From Streptomyces sp. RKND-216 (GTDB lineage Bacteria > Actinomycetota > Actinomycetes > Streptomycetales > Streptomycetaceae), in NCBI RefSeq assembly GCF_004795255.1, contig NZ_SSBQ01000002.1, forward strand, positions 4,990,001 through 5,054,000: a stretch of 64,000 nt of DNA, written 5' to 3'. Below the pieces are notes generated by a model. The model was not told where the DNA came from. It made no database searches and worked only from the letters and a program-made list of their open reading frames with translations. The position numbers were made by a program, and so were the translations under genes. Below, in pieces: positions 44,171 through 56,433 of the stretch (positions are counted from its first letter, which is position 1; every line of letters starts with the position of its first letter).

Positions 44171-46168
44171 ATGGCAGACCCCTCCACCTACCGACCCAAG
44201 CCGGGAGAGATCCCCGACTCGCCGGGGGTCTACCGGTTCCGTGACGCGCACCGCCGCGTGATCTACGTCGGCAAGGCCAAGAGCCTCCGCTTGCGCCTGG
44301 CGAACTACTTCCAGGACCTGTCGGGCCTGCACCCGCGCACCCGGACGATGGTGACCACGGCGGCATCCGTGGAGTGGACCGTCGTCTCCACCGAGGTGGA
44401 GGCGCTCCAGCTCGAATACACCTGGATCAAGGAGTACGACCCCCGCTTCAACGTCAAGTACCGCGACGACAAGAGTTACCCGTCCCTCGCGGTCACGCTG
44501 AACGAGGAGTTCCCCCGCGTCCAGGTGATGCGCGGCCCGAAGCGGAAGGGGGTGCGCTACTTCGGGCCCTACGCCCATGCCTGGGCCATCCGCGAGACCG
44601 TCGACCTGCTGCTGCGCGTCTTCCCCGTACGCACCTGCTCCGCGGGCGTCTTCAAGCGCTCCGCGCAGATCGGCCGTCCCTGCCTGCTCGGCTACATCGG
44701 TAAGTGCTCCGCCCCCTGCGTCGGGCGGATCAGCCCCGAGGAGCACCGCGAACTCGCCGACGAATTCTGCGACTTCATGGCCGGCCGCACCGGCGCCCAC
44801 CTGCGCCGCCTCGAGGAGAGGATGCACGAGGCCGCCGAGGAGACGGAGTACGAGCGCGCCGCCCGGCTCCGCGACGACATCGAGGCGCTGCGCCGCGCCA
44901 TGGAGAAGAACGCCGTCGTCCTCACCGACGCCACCGACGCCGACCTCATCGCGCTGGCCGAGGACGAACTCGAGGCCGCCGTGCAGATCTTCCACGTCCG
45001 CGGCGGCCGCGTGCGCGGCCAGCGCGGCTGGGTCACCGACCGCGTCGAGGAGGTCGGGACCGCCGAACTCGTCGAGCACGCCCTCCAGCAGCTCTACGGC
45101 GAGGAGAGCGGCGACACCGTGCCCCGCGAGGTGCTGGTCCCCGCCCTGCCCGAGCCGGTCGAGCCGATCGCCCAGTGGCTGGCCGGTCGCCGCGGCGCCG
45201 GCGTGAACCTCCGCGTCCCGCGGCGCGGCGACAAGCGGGCCCTGATGGAGACCGTCCAGCGCAACGCCCAGCAGGCGCTCGCCCTGCACAAGACCAAGCG
45301 TGCCTCCGACCTCACCACCCGCTCCCGCGCCCTGGAGGAGATCGCCGAGGCCCTCGACCTCGACTCCGCGCCGCTGCGCATCGAGTGCTTCGACGTCTCG
45401 CACCTCCAGGGCGACGACGTGGTCGCGTCCATGGTCGTCTTCGAGGACGGCCTCGCCCGCAAGAGCGAGTACCGGCGCTTCCAGATCCGCTCCTTCGCCG
45501 GCCAGGACGACGTACGGGCCATGCACGAGGTCGTCGCCCGGCGTTTCCGGCGGTACCTCCAGGAGATGCAGCGGACCGGCGAGTGGCCCGAGGGCGAGGA
45601 GGGCGAGCACGGCCGGGACGAGGACGGGCGTCCGAAGAAGTTCGCCTACCCGCCGCAGCTCCTCGTGGTCGACGGCGGCAAGCCGCAGGTCGCGGCGGCG
45701 CAGCGGGCACTGAACGAGCTCGGGGTCGACGACGTGGCCGTGTGCGGCCTCGCCAAACGGCTGGAGGAGGTCTGGCTGCCGCAGGACGACGACCCCGTCG
45801 TTCTCCCCCGTACGAGTGAAGGCCTCTACCTCCTGCAGCGCGTCCGTGACGAGGCGCACCGTTTTGCGATCACCTACCAGCGGAGCAAGCGGAAGAAGGC
45901 CCTCACGGCGAGCCCGCTGGACGCCGTGCCCGGCCTCGGCGAAACCCGCAAACAGGCGCTGATCAAACACTTCGGGTCGGTCAAACGGCTTCGGGCGGCC
46001 ACTGTGGAGCAGATCTGCGAGGTCCCGGGCGTCGGCCGCAAGACCGCGGAGACCGTCGCGGCGTCGCTGGCCGGGGCGACTCCGGGCGGACCCGCCGTCA
46101 ACACCGCCACGGGTGAGATCGTGGAAGACGAAGAACGCCCCCGCCAGACGCGGGGCGGCAACCGCTGA
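44171..46168 (+). CDS. uvrC: Excinuclease ABC subunit C
   Basis: 665 residues. The N-terminal GIY-YIG nuclease domain ([31 protein letters not shown]) makes the 3' incision. The UVR domain ([20 protein letters not shown]) binds UvrB. The C-terminal RNase H-like nuclease ([34 protein letters not shown]) carries the Asp residues for the 5' cut, and a helix-hairpin-helix pair ([37 protein letters not shown]) binds DNA. TAGGGT ends 7 bases before ATG 44171, so the message may be leaderless. It heads the run uvrC-rapZ-yvcK-whiA. Confidence 0.97.
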   Translation: MADPSTYRPKPGEIPDSPGVYRFRDAHRRVIYVGKAKSLRLRLANYFQDLSGLHPRTRTMVTTAASVEWTVVSTEVEALQLEYTWIKEYDPRFNVKYRDDKSYPSLAVTLNEEFPRVQVMRGPKRKGVRYFGPYAHAWAIRETVDLLLRVFPVRTCSAGVFKRSAQIGRPCLLGYIGKCSAPCVGRISPEEHRELADEFCDFMAGRTGAHLRRLEERMHEAAEETEYERAARLRDDIEALRRAMEKNAVVLTDATDADLIALAEDELEAAVQIFHVRGGRVRGQRGWVTDRVEEVGTAELVEHALQQLYGEESGDTVPREVLVPALPEPVEPIAQWLAGRRGAGVNLRVPRRGDKRALMETVQRNAQQALALHKTKRASDLTTRSRALEEIAEALDLDSAPLRIECFDVSHLQGDDVVASMVVFEDGLARKSEYRRFQIRSFAGQDDVRAMHEVVARRFRRYLQEMQRTGEWPEGEEGEHGRDEDGRPKKFAYPPQLLVVDGGKPQVAAAQRALNELGVDDVAVCGLAKRLEEVWLPQDDDPVVLPRTSEGLYLLQRVRDEAHRFAITYQRSKRKKALTASPLDAVPGLGETRKQALIKHFGSVKRLRAATVEQICEVPGVGRKTAETVAASLAGATPGGPAVNTATGEIVEDEERPRQTRGGNR

Positions 46169-46194
46169 CGACGGCCGGACCGGGGGACGCGATC

Positions 46195-47130
46195 ATGGAC
46201 GAAGCACACGACGACCGCAGAGACGGAGCACAGGTGAGCACGGGCACGCCCGCCGAGAGCGAGGACGCGACGACACCGGAGCTGGTGATCATCTCCGGCA
46301 TGTCCGGGGCGGGGCGCAGCACCGCCGCGAAGTGCCTGGAGGACCTCGGCTGGTTCGTGGTCGACAACCTGCCGCCCGCGCTCATCCCCACCATGGTGGA
46401 TCTCGGCGCGCGCTCGCAGGGCAACGTCGCCCGGATCGCCGTGGTCGTCGACGTGCGCGGCCGGCGCTTCTTCGACAACCTCAAGCAGTCGCTGATCGAC
46501 CTCGACGCCAAGGAGGTCACCCGGCGCACCGTCTACCTGGAGGCCTCCGACGAAGCCCTCGTGCGCAGGTTCGAATCCGTGCGGCGCCCCCACCCCCTCC
46601 AGGGTGACGGACGCATCGTGGACGGCATCGCCGCCGAACGCGACCTGCTGCGCGAACTACGCGGCGACGCGGACCTGGTGATCGACACCTCCAGCCTCAA
46701 CGTGCACGAGCTGCGCGCCAAGCTCGACGCCCAGTTCGCCGGCGAGGAGGAGCCCGAACTCCGCGCCACGGTCATGTCGTTCGGCTACAAGTACGGACTT
46801 CCCGTGGACGCCGACCTGGTCGTCGACTGCCGCTTCCTGCCCAACCCGCACTGGGTGCCCGAACTGCGCCCCTTCACCGGGCTCAACGAGGAGGTCTCGG
46901 GCTACGTCTTCAACCAGCCCGGAGCCAAGGAGTTCCTCGACCGCTACACCGAACTGCTGCAGCTCATCGCCGCGGGCTACCGCCGCGAGGGCAAGCGCTA
47001 CGTCACGGTCGCAGTCGGGTGCACCGGGGGCAAGCACCGGTCGGTCGCCATGTCCGAACGTCTCGCCGCCCGCCTCTCGCGAGAGGGCGTGGAAACCGTT
47101 GTCGTCCACCGGGACATGGGACGTGAGTGA
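46195..47130 (+). CDS. rapZ: RNase adapter / nucleotide-binding protein RapZ (YvcJ)
   Basis: 311 residues. Walker A GMSGAGRS is at residues 35-42, FVVDNLPPALIP follows, and the C-terminal domain has VVDCRFLPNPHWVPELRPFT and VAVGCTGGKHRSV. In E. coli RapZ senses glucosamine-6-phosphate and guides RNase E; in Gram-positive bacteria YvcJ binds and hydrolyses GTP/ATP, with less-defined effects. It is cytosolic. Start ATG 46195; the N-terminal 28 residues are an acidic tail. It follows uvrC by 26 bases, and its stop overlaps the yvcK start, so the genes are transcribed together. Confidence 0.95.
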   Translation: MDEAHDDRRDGAQVSTGTPAESEDATTPELVIISGMSGAGRSTAAKCLEDLGWFVVDNLPPALIPTMVDLGARSQGNVARIAVVVDVRGRRFFDNLKQSLIDLDAKEVTRRTVYLEASDEALVRRFESVRRPHPLQGDGRIVDGIAAERDLLRELRGDADLVIDTSSLNVHELRAKLDAQFAGEEEPELRATVMSFGYKYGLPVDADLVVDCRFLPNPHWVPELRPFTGLNEEVSGYVFNQPGAKEFLDRYTELLQLIAAGYRREGKRYVTVAVGCTGGKHRSVAMSERLAARLSREGVETVVVHRDMGRE

Positions 47131-48142
47131 TGGCTCGTAGGACCATACGGCTGCGGCGCTTCGTCGGCGGACAGGCGGTACGCCGCGGCGCCCAGCCCAA
47201 GGTCGTCGCCCTCGGCGGGGGCATGGGTCTCTCCGCCTCGCTCACCGCGCTGCGCCGCATCACCGGCGACCTCACCGCGGTCGTCACCGTCGCCGACGAC
47301 GGCGGCTCCAGCGGTCGGCTGCGGGACGAACTCGGCGTGCTGCCCCCCGGCGACCTGCGCAAGGCCCTCGCCGCGCTGTGCGGCGACGACGACTGGGGTC
47401 GCACCTGGGCAGAGGTCATCCAGCACCGCTTCGAGAGCAAGGGCGAGCTGCACCAGCACGCGGTCGGCAACCTGCTGATCGTCGCCCTGTGGGAGCAGCT
47501 CGGCGACCACGTCCAGGCGCTCGACCTGGTCGGCAGGCTGCTCGGCGCGCACGGCCGCGTGCTGCCCATGTCCGCCGTCCCGCTCGAACTCACCGCGAGC
47601 GTGCGCGGACACGATGCCGCCCGGCCCGACGAGGTGAGCACGGTGCGCGGGCAGGCCACCGTCGCGCTGACGCCGGGTGAGGTGCAGCAGGTCCACCTGG
47701 TGCCGCCGGACCCGCCCGCCGTGCCGGAAGCCGTCGCCGCCGTCCTGGACGCCGACTGGGTGGTGGTCGGGCCGGGCTCCTGGTTCTCCTCGGTCATCCC
47801 GCACCTGCTGGTGCCCGAACTGCGCGACGCGCTCCAGGAGACCAAGGCGCGCCGGGTGCTCTCCCTCAACCTCGCACCGCAACCGGGCGAAACGGAAGGT
47901 TTCTCCCCGCAGCGTCATTTGGAGGTTTTGGCACGACACGCCCCTAAACTCGCCTTCGACGCGGTGCTGGCCGACCAGGACGCGGTGCCGGACGAACACA
48001 GCCTCCGGGAGGCTGCCGAGCAGCTCGGAGCCACGGTCCAGCTGGCCCCCGTCGCGGCCTCCGGCCAGTCCGCCCGGCACGACCCGGAGCTGCTGGCGGC
48101 CGCGTACGACCGTATTTTTCGGATGCATGGAAGGATCGGCCC

Positions 48143-48152
<10 letters not shown>
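47127..48152 (+). CDS. Gluconeogenesis factor YvcK/CofD-like, UDP-sugar binding
   Basis: 341 residues. [20 protein letters not shown] (the nucleotide loop), [32 protein letters not shown] and [12 protein letters not shown] are the CofD/YvcK family motifs. In Bacillus and mycobacteria (YvcK/CuvA) the protein binds UDP-GlcNAc and adjusts peptidoglycan precursor supply. Cytosolic. It starts at GTG 47127 (or the ATG one codon on), overlapping rapZ by 4 bases, and its 3' end overlaps whiA by 10 bases. An HTH-free DNA-independent function is expected. Confidence 0.93.
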
Positions 48153-50336
<2,184 letters not shown>

Positions 50337-50476
50337 CCGTCGGCGGTACGTCCACCACGACGGCAGCAGCGAGGTGACATGGCCGGGGCTCGCGGAGCGC
50401 GATGACGCGTTGCGCGGGCCCCGGTTCGTACGGGGCCGCCCCAGGTGCGGCCCGACACGAGGAATTCCGAGGAACG

Positions 50477-51679
50477 ATGAAGACGATCGACGATCTTCAG
50501 GTGGCCGGCAAGCGGGTCTTCGTCCGCGCCGACCTGAACGTCCCGCTCGACGGGGACACCATCACCGACGACGGCCGCATCCGCGCCGCCGTCCCCACGG
50601 TCCGCAGACTTGCCGAGGCCGGGGCCCGCGTGGTCGTCGCCTCCCACCTGGGCCGCCCCAAGGGCTCCCCGGACCCGCAGTTCTCCCTCGCCCCGGTCGC
50701 CGCGCGGCTCGGTGACCTCCTCGGCAGGGACGTCGCCTTCGCCGCCGACACTGTCGGCGACCAGGCCCGTGCCACCGTGGACGGCCTGGCCGACGGCGAC
50801 GTGGCCCTGCTGGAGAACCTCCGCTTCCAGGCCGGGGAGACCAGCAAGGACGACGCCGAACGCGGCGCGTTCGCCGACCGTCTCGCCGCCCTCGCCGACC
50901 TCTACGTCGGCGACGGTTTCGGCGCGGTGCACCGCAAGCACGCCTCGGTGTACGACCTCCCCGTCCGGCTCCCGCACGCGGCCGGCGGCCTCATCGCCAC
51001 CGAGGTCGGCGTGCTGAAGAAGCTCACCGAGAACGTCGCCCGCCCTTACGCCGTCGTCCTCGGCGGCGCCAAGGTCTCCGACAAGCTCGGCGTCATCGAG
51101 CACCTGTTGGAGAAGGCCGACCGCATCCTCATCGGCGGCGGCATGGCGTACACCTTCCTCAAGGCCCAGGGCCACGAGGTGGGCGGCTCGCTGCTCCAGG
51201 AGGACCAGATCCCGGCCGTCCAGGACTACCTCAAACGGGCGGACGAGCGCGGCGTGGAGTTCGTCCTCCCCGTCGACGTGCTCGCCTCCACCGCGTTCCC
51301 GGACCTGAAGACGAAGGCGCCGGCAGACCCCGCCGCCGTGCCCGCCGACGCCATCCCGGCCGACCTGATGGGCCTGGACATCGGCCCGGAGAGCCGCAAG
51401 CTGTACGCCGCCAAGCTGGCGGACGCGGCCACCGTCTTCTGGAACGGGCCGATGGGCGTCTTCGAGCACCCGGACTTCGCCGAGGGTACGCGCGCGGTCG
51501 CGCAGGGTCTCCTCGACGGTTCGGCCTTCACGGTCGTCGGCGGCGGCGACAGTGCCGCCGCCGTCCGCCTGCTGGGCTTCGACGAGAATGCCTTCGGCCA
51601 CATCTCGACCGGTGGCGGCGCCAGCCTCGAGTACCTCGAGGGTAAGACGCTCCCCGGCCTCGCCGCACTGGAGGACTGA
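50477..51679 (+). CDS. pgk: Phosphoglycerate kinase
   Basis: 400 residues. [12 protein letters not shown] and [11 protein letters not shown] bind 3-phosphoglycerate. [15 protein letters not shown] and [20 protein letters not shown] are conserved cores. [10 protein letters not shown] and [11 protein letters not shown] form the nucleotide site, and [15 protein letters not shown] closes the hinge. It transfers phosphate from 1,3-bisphosphoglycerate to ADP. ATG 50477 follows GAGGAA. It is 140 bases after gap and 7 before tpiA. Confidence 0.98.
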   Translation: MKTIDDLQVAGKRVFVRADLNVPLDGDTITDDGRIRAAVPTVRRLAEAGARVVVASHLGRPKGSPDPQFSLAPVAARLGDLLGRDVAFAADTVGDQARATVDGLADGDVALLENLRFQAGETSKDDAERGAFADRLAALADLYVGDGFGAVHRKHASVYDLPVRLPHAAGGLIATEVGVLKKLTENVARPYAVVLGGAKVSDKLGVIEHLLEKADRILIGGGMAYTFLKAQGHEVGGSLLQEDQIPAVQDYLKRADERGVEFVLPVDVLASTAFPDLKTKAPADPAAVPADAIPADLMGLDIGPESRKLYAAKLADAATVFWNGPMGVFEHPDFAEGTRAVAQGLLDGSAFTVVGGGDSAAAVRLLGFDENAFGHISTGGGASLEYLEGKTLPGLAALED

Positions 51680-51686
51680 ACACCCC

Positions 51687-52463
51687 ATGAGTAACCGCAC
51701 GCCGCTGATGGCGGGCAACTGGAAGATGAACCTCAACCACCTCGAGGCCATCGCGCACGTCCAGAAGCTCGCCTTCGCCCTCGCGGACAAGGACCACGAG
51801 GCCGTCGAGGTCGCAGTCCTGCCGCCGTTCACCGACCTGCGCTCGGTGCAGACCCTCGTCGACGGCGACAAGCTCAAGATCAGGTACGGCGCCCAGGACG
51901 TGTCCGCGCACGAATCCGGCGCCTACACGGGCGAGGTCTCCGGCGCGATGCTGGCCAAGCTCAAGTGCACCTATGTCACCATCGGTCACTCGGAGCGACG
52001 CCAGTACCACGCCGAGGACGAGGCCGTCTGCAACGCCAAGGTCAAGGCCGCCTTCGCACACGGGCTCACCCCGATCCTGTGCGTCGGCGAGGGCCTGGAG
52101 GTCCGCAAGGCCGGCGATCACGTCGCGCACACCCTCGCCCAGCTCGACGGCGCCCTCGACGGTGTGCCGGCCGAGCAGGCGGCGACGCTCGTGATCGCGT
52201 ACGAGCCGGTGTGGGCCATCGGCACCGGTGAGGTCGCCACCCCGGAGGACGCCCAGGAGGTCTGCCGCGCGATCCGCGGCCGGCTGGCCGAGCTGTACGA
52301 CGACGAGGTCGCCGGAAAGGTCCGCATCCAGTACGGCGGCTCGGTGAAGTCCGGCAACGTCGCCGCGATCATGGCGCAGCCCGACGTGGACGGCGCCCTG
52401 GTCGGGGGCGCCTCGCTGGACACGGACGAATTCGTGAAGATCGTCCGCTTCCGCGACCAGTGA
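51687..52463 (+). CDS. tpiA: Triosephosphate isomerase
   Basis: 258 residues. NWKMN holds the catalytic Lys, GHSERR the electrophile His, [10 protein letters not shown] the catalytic Glu and the flexible loop, and YGGSVKSGN the phosphate-binding turn. It interconverts dihydroxyacetone phosphate and glyceraldehyde-3-phosphate. The ATG starts 7 bases after the pgk stop, showing co-translation. SecG follows after 154 bases that hold a nested hairpin. Confidence 0.98.
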   Translation: MSNRTPLMAGNWKMNLNHLEAIAHVQKLAFALADKDHEAVEVAVLPPFTDLRSVQTLVDGDKLKIRYGAQDVSAHESGAYTGEVSGAMLAKLKCTYVTIGHSERRQYHAEDEAVCNAKVKAAFAHGLTPILCVGEGLEVRKAGDHVAHTLAQLDGALDGVPAEQAATLVIAYEPVWAIGTGEVATPEDAQEVCRAIRGRLAELYDDEVAGKVRIQYGGSVKSGNVAAIMAQPDVDGALVGGASLDTDEFVKIVRFRDQ

Positions 52464-52479
52464 CAGGGTGGTGACAGCG

Positions 52480-52517
52480 CCGTCGTCGCCCGTCACGGCG
52501 GGCACGAGTGACGACGG
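52480..52517 (+). terminator. Nested hairpin between tpiA and secG
   Basis: CCGTCGTC (52480-52487) pairs with GACGACGG (52510-52517), and inside it GCCCG (52488-52492) pairs with CGGGC (52499-52503). It starts 16 bases after the tpiA stop. It could end or attenuate the glycolytic transcript before secG. Confidence 0.45.
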
Positions 52518-52617
52518 GTGACCACACGACGTACCCTGTCGGGGGCCGGAGTCAGTCCTCCGGCCCCCGCACCATCCAGAAGTCTTCCGCTCACCGTCCG
52601 AGAGAGTTGGTCCAGCC

Positions 52618-52854
52618 GTGATCATGGGGTTCTCTATCGCCCTCGTCGTCTTCAGCCTGCTGCTGTTGCTGCTGGTGCTGATGCACAAGGGGAAGGGCGG
52701 CGGCCTCTCCGACATGTTCGGCGGCGGCATGCAGTCGTCCGTCGGCGGGTCCTCGGTCGCCGAGCGCAATCTCGACCGCATCACGGTCGTCGTCGCCATC
52801 GCGTGGTTCGCGATCATCGTGGTGCTCGGTCTGCTGATGAAGTTCGAGGGCTGA
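52618..52854 (+). CDS. secG: Preprotein translocase subunit SecG
   Basis: 78 residues with two membrane helices: MGFSIALVVFSLLLLLLVLM and ITVVVAIAWFAIIVVLGLLM, joined by the Gly-rich SecG loop HKGKGGGLSDMFGGGMQSSV. It is the small subunit of the SecYEG protein channel in the inner membrane. GTG 52618 or the ATG two codons later may start it. The gene order tpiA-secG is conserved in streptomycetes. Confidence 0.95.
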   Translation: MIMGFSIALVVFSLLLLLLVLMHKGKGGGLSDMFGGGMQSSVGGSSVAERNLDRITVVVAIAWFAIIVVLGLLMKFEG

Positions 52855-53028
52855 CCGTCCGCACGCTGTCGACGTTCCGCCCGCCCTGCCTATCATGTGG
52901 CTCCGCGGTCCGCGGCCGGAGCAAGTAACTCGGGTCGCGGGGCGCGCGTTGGTCCTACGTAAACCAGGGCGTGTGCGGCGGAGCGGCATCTCCACGCTCC
53001 GCGGCACCGTGAGGCAGGGAGTACGACC

Positions 53029-53364
53029 GTGGCAAGTGGCAACGCGATCCGGGGCAGCCGGGTCGGGGCGGGGCCGATGGGAGAAGCCGAGCGCGGTGAG
53101 TCGGCTCCGCGCCTGCGCATCTCCTTCTGGTGCTCGAACGGGCACGAGACACAGCCGAGCTTCGCCGGGGACGCAACCGTCCCCGACACCTGGGACTGCC
53201 CTCGCTGCGGCTTCCCCGCCGGCAAGGACCGGGACAACCCGCCCGACCCGCCGCGCACCGAGCCGTACAAGACCCACCTCGCCTACGTCCGCGAGCGGCG
53301 CAGCGACGCGGACGGCGAGGCGATCCTCGCCGAGGCGCTGGCCAAGTTGCGCGGCGAGATCTGA
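53029..53364 (+). CDS. RNA polymerase-binding protein, RbpA family
   Basis: 111 residues. An N-terminal tail (AIRGSRVGAGPMGEAERG) precedes the zinc-binding domain WCSNGH...WDCPRCG (Cys, His, Cys, Cys) and a C-terminal helix region (THLAYVRERRSDADGEAILA) that in RbpA binds the principal sigma factor. It should act on transcription initiation in the cytosol. The tail, the core (DRDNPPDPPRTEPYKTH) and the length differ from classical S. coelicolor RbpA, so it may be the second paralogue. GTG 53029 follows GGGAG. A TATCAT hexamer at 52891 is a possible -10. Its placement between secG and pgi is usual for this family member. Confidence 0.85.
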   Translation: MASGNAIRGSRVGAGPMGEAERGESAPRLRISFWCSNGHETQPSFAGDATVPDTWDCPRCGFPAGKDRDNPPDPPRTEPYKTHLAYVRERRSDADGEAILAEALAKLRGEI

Positions 53365-53596
53365 CGGCGCACCCCGCCGCGGGTCCTTCGGGGCCCACGT
53401 CCGGCCTTCCGAGTGCCGCGCCTTCCGTGCCCGTCCTTCCGCCCGCCGTCGTCTCCCACCGCGCCGCAACGGCGGGTGGCCCTTGGCGGATCTCTCGTGA
53501 ACGACCCCGCCGCACCGCCCCGTCCGGTGGCGTGGGTGGGCCGTCGATCCCTTAGGTTTGTTGCGGCGGGGAACCAACGAGACGAATGGGCTGACT

Positions 53597-55261
53597 GTGC
53601 AGACATACGGAGAGGGTGCGGCGCGGCGCACACCGCTCGACCGCATGCCCGAGTGGCGGGAGCTGGCCGCACACCGCGACACACTCGGAGGGGTACACCT
53701 GCGCGACCTCTTCGCGCAGGACCCCGGCCGGGCGGAGCGGTACGGCGTCCAGGTCGGCGACCTCCACCTGGACTACTCCAAACAGCTGGTCACCGACGAG
53801 ACGCTGCGTCTGCTGCGCGACCTGGCTTCCGCCGCGGACGTCGGCGGCCTGCGGGACGCCATGTTCCGCGGCGAACGGATCAACATCACCGAGGACCGGG
53901 CCGTGCTGCACACCGCGCTGCGCGCCCCGCGGGACGCGGTTGTCGAGGTCGGCGGCGAGAACGTCGTCCCCGAGGTGCACACGGTCCTCGACCGCATGAG
54001 CGCGTTCGCGGAGGCCGTACGGGGCGGCAAGTGGGCCGGGCACACCGGCCTGCCGATCCGGGCCGTGGTCAACATCGGCATCGGCGGCTCCGACCTCGGG
54101 CCGGCCATGGCGTACGAGGCGCTGCGCCCCTACACCCGCCGCGACCTGGACATCCGCTTCGTCTCCAACGTCGACGGCGCCGACCTGCACGAGGCGCTGC
54201 AGGGCCTGGACCCGGCCACCACGCTGTTCGTGGTCGCGTCCAAGACGTTCACCACCATCGAGACCCTCACCAACGCGCACGCCGCCAAGCGGTGGTTGCT
54301 GGAGAGCCTGGGCGGCGACGCGTCGGCCGTCGCGAAGCACTTCGTCGCTTTGTCGACGAACGCCGCGAAGGTCGCCGAGTTCGGCATCGACACCTCGCAC
54401 ATGTTCGAGTTCTGGGACTGGGTCGGCGGCCGCTACAGCTACGACTCCGCGATCGGCCTCTCGCTGATGATCGCCATCGGTCCGGACCGGTTCCGCGAGA
54501 TGCTGGACGGTTTCCGGATCGTCGACGAGCACTTCCGCACCGCGCCGCCCGAGCGGAACGCGCCGCTTCTCCTCGGTTTGCTCGGCGTCTGGTACGGCGG
54601 CTTCTTCGACGCACAGGCGCACGCCGTGCTTCCGTACTCGCACTATCTGTCCCGCTTCACCGCCTACCTCCAACAGCTCGACATGGAGTCCAACGGCAAG
54701 TCCACCGACCGCGAGGGTCGACCGGTGAACTGGCAGACGGGCCCTGTCGTCTGGGGCACGCCCGGCACCAACGGGCAGCACGCCTACTACCAGTTGCTGC
54801 ACCAGGGCACCAAGCTGGTCCCGGCCGACCTGGTGGGCTTCGCCCGCCCGGTCGCCGGACTCGGCGAACTCGCCGGCCAGCACGACCTGCTGATGGCCAA
54901 CCTCTTCGCCCAGGGACAGGCCCTCGCCTTCGGCAGGACCGAGGAGGAGGTCCGTGCCGAGGGCGTCCCGGACGCTCAGGTCCCGCACCGCGTCTTCCCC
55001 GGCAACCGCCCCACGACGACGATCCTCGCGTCCGAGCTGACCCCGTCGGTGCTCGGCCAGCTCATCGCCCTCTACGAGCACAAGGTGTTCGTCCAGGGCG
55101 CGATCTGGGACATCGACAGCTTCGACCAGTGGGGCGTCGAACTCGGCAAGGTCCTCGCCAAGCGCATCGAACCCGCCCTGACCGAAGGCTCGGAAGTGGA
55201 GGGCCTCGACCCCTCCACCACGGCCCTCGTCGCCCGCTACCGCACGCTCCGCGGCCGCTGA
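53597..55261 (+). CDS. pgi: Glucose-6-phosphate isomerase
   Basis: 554 residues from GTG 53597. The motifs are [20 protein letters not shown] (sugar-binding), [17 protein letters not shown], the catalytic Glu in DMESNGKS, and the HQGTK Lys/His motif. It converts glucose-6-phosphate and fructose-6-phosphate, tying the pentose phosphate genes at 62-64 kb to the gap operon. The GTG was chosen because family N-termini start TPEWxxLAxHR within about 20 residues of this point. A bidirectional hairpin follows it. Confidence 0.97.
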   Translation: MQTYGEGAARRTPLDRMPEWRELAAHRDTLGGVHLRDLFAQDPGRAERYGVQVGDLHLDYSKQLVTDETLRLLRDLASAADVGGLRDAMFRGERINITEDRAVLHTALRAPRDAVVEVGGENVVPEVHTVLDRMSAFAEAVRGGKWAGHTGLPIRAVVNIGIGGSDLGPAMAYEALRPYTRRDLDIRFVSNVDGADLHEALQGLDPATTLFVVASKTFTTIETLTNAHAAKRWLLESLGGDASAVAKHFVALSTNAAKVAEFGIDTSHMFEFWDWVGGRYSYDSAIGLSLMIAIGPDRFREMLDGFRIVDEHFRTAPPERNAPLLLGLLGVWYGGFFDAQAHAVLPYSHYLSRFTAYLQQLDMESNGKSTDREGRPVNWQTGPVVWGTPGTNGQHAYYQLLHQGTKLVPADLVGFARPVAGLGELAGQHDLLMANLFAQGQALAFGRTEEEVRAEGVPDAQVPHRVFPGNRPTTTILASELTPSVLGQLIALYEHKVFVQGAIWDIDSFDQWGVELGKVLAKRIEPALTEGSEVEGLDPSTTALVARYRTLRGR

Positions 55262-55273
55262 CCCGCCGACGCG

Positions 55274-55306
55274 GGCCCGCCGCCGGGAGCGATCCGGCGG
55301 CGGGCC
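55274..55306. terminator. Bidirectional hairpin between pgi and DUF397 gene
   Basis: GGCCCGCCGCCGG (55274-55286) pairs perfectly with CCGGCGGCGGGCC (55294-55306), a 13-bp stem with 7-base loop between two convergent stop codons. Confidence 0.7.
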
Positions 55307-55312
55307 GGTCGT

Positions 55313-55519
55313 TCAGTCGCCCGCGGCGAACTCTACGAACGCCGCCCAGCCGGCGTGCGCGAGAGACAGCATGGGTCCGGTCGCGTCCTTGGAGTCCCGG
55401 ACGTAGACCCTGCCGGGCCGACCGGCGACCTCGATGCACTCACCGCCGGCGCCGCTGCTGTAACTGCTCTTGAACCAAGCCGATTGGGGCACGGCCTGCA
55501 CTGGCGATTCGCCGTTCAT
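55313..55519 (-). CDS. DUF397 domain protein
   Basis: 68 residues: WFKSSYSSGAGGECIEVA, VYVRDSKD and WAAFVEFAA are the DUF397 hallmarks. These small proteins are almost always the partner of an XRE/DUF5753 regulator (WhiJ-like systems) and act together in developmental or metabolic repression. The start overlaps the stop of the regulator gene by 4 bases. Here the partner is frameshifted, so the pair may no longer work. Confidence 0.93.
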   Translation of the reverse strand: MNGESPVQAVPQSAWFKSSYSSGAGGECIEVAGRPGRVYVRDSKDATGPMLSLAHAGWAAFVEFAAGD

Positions 55520-56284
55520 CCTTCTCCTAGCAGCTTCTCGACGACGGTCAGAGATTCGCGTGGAGTGAGTGCCTGAGCCCGGAGCAGTCCGTACTGCTCC
55601 TCGATCTCCCGGATCGTCCTCCGCTCCGTGTAGAGGCGACTCTCCTTGTACGCCTCAACGTACGCGATCCTCCGCCCGTCCCGCGTCCCCATCAAGGTGA
55701 AGGCGCCATCCATCCCGGCGTGCTCTTCGCGCGCCGTCGGCATGATCTGAATCTCGACGTTGCGGAGGCGACCACACAGCTCCAGACGCTCCAACTGACC
55801 GCGCATCACCCGGAGCCCGCCCAGCGGCCGGTTCACCACGGCTTCTTCGATGACGAAGCTGATGGTGGGAAGCGGTCTCCGCGAGAAGATCCCCTGCCGG
55901 GCCAGGCGTGCGGCGACGCGCTGTTCGATCGTGTCCTCGTCCAGCAGAGGCCGCCACATGGCGAAGACGGCGCGCGCGTAGTCCTCGGTCTGCAGCAGCC
56001 CCTGCACCGCTTGGGTCGCGTAGACATGCAGTTCGAGTGCCTCCCGCTCCAGCCGGGCGGCGTCGCGGAAGAAGGCCGGGTACTGCGCCCGGGCGACCTC
56101 CTCCTTGCCGGCGCTCAGCAGACCGCCGGCGTCGAGTACATCGTCGGCCTTGTCGATGAAGGGAGGAGGGGATGCGGCGTCCCTGCTCGAAGGCGGCGAT
56201 GGTGGAAGGGGAGTAGCCCGTTCGCGAGCCGAGGTCCGTCTGTCCCCGTCGTTCCTGGCCGGATGCGGGCACGCACGGCAGCAT
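55516..56284 (-). pseudogene. XRE/DUF5753 regulator, frameshifted
   Basis: The first part, from ATG 56284, reads LGSRTGYSPSTIAAFEQGRR IP, the DNA-recognition part of the XRE domain. The next part, FIDKADDVLDAGGLLSAGKE, ELHVYATQAVQGLLQTEDYA and IREIEEQYGLLRAQALTPRE, is the DUF5753 ligand domain but sits in another frame. The frames meet at about 56162 in a run CCCTCCTCCC, where removing one C restores IPSSFIDKADDV. The residues before the HTH (LPCVPASGQERRG) are also poorly conserved. It is probably inactive and is paired with DUF397 downstream. Confidence 0.8.
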
Positions 56285-56332
56285 GCGACCGGAAGGACCG
56301 AAAGCATCGGTCGTGCGCGGGAGGGAGACGAG

Positions 56333-56425
56333 ATGGGGAAGCACAGGGGAGAGCCGTCGGACAAGCCGTGGACTCCGCCGCCGGAGCCCCCGAGCCCGGA
56401 CGGCGACAACCCCGGCCACGCGTAG
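56333..56425 (+). CDS. Proline-rich 30-residue microprotein
   Basis: 30 residues, MGKHRGEPSDKPWTPPPEPP SPDGDNPGHA when read in two blocks. GGAGGGAG stands 5-8 bases before the ATG, a strong ribosome site. It is divergent from the frameshifted XRE gene and its stop lies 8 bases before the ATG of the methyltransferase, so the two are likely co-translated. It has no signal peptide, Cys, or membrane segment. It could be a leader peptide, a RiPP-type precursor or an unstructured partner; no homologue is recognised with certainty. Confidence 0.5.
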   Translation: MGKHRGEPSDKPWTPPPEPPSPDGDNPGHA

Positions 56426-56433
56426 CCGTTGCC

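Noticed and set aside
52918..52951. SigR-type promoter of the RbpA-family gene
   Set aside because: GGAGC and GTTG are visible but 25 bases apart, not 18-19, so the pair does not fit the SigR consensus.
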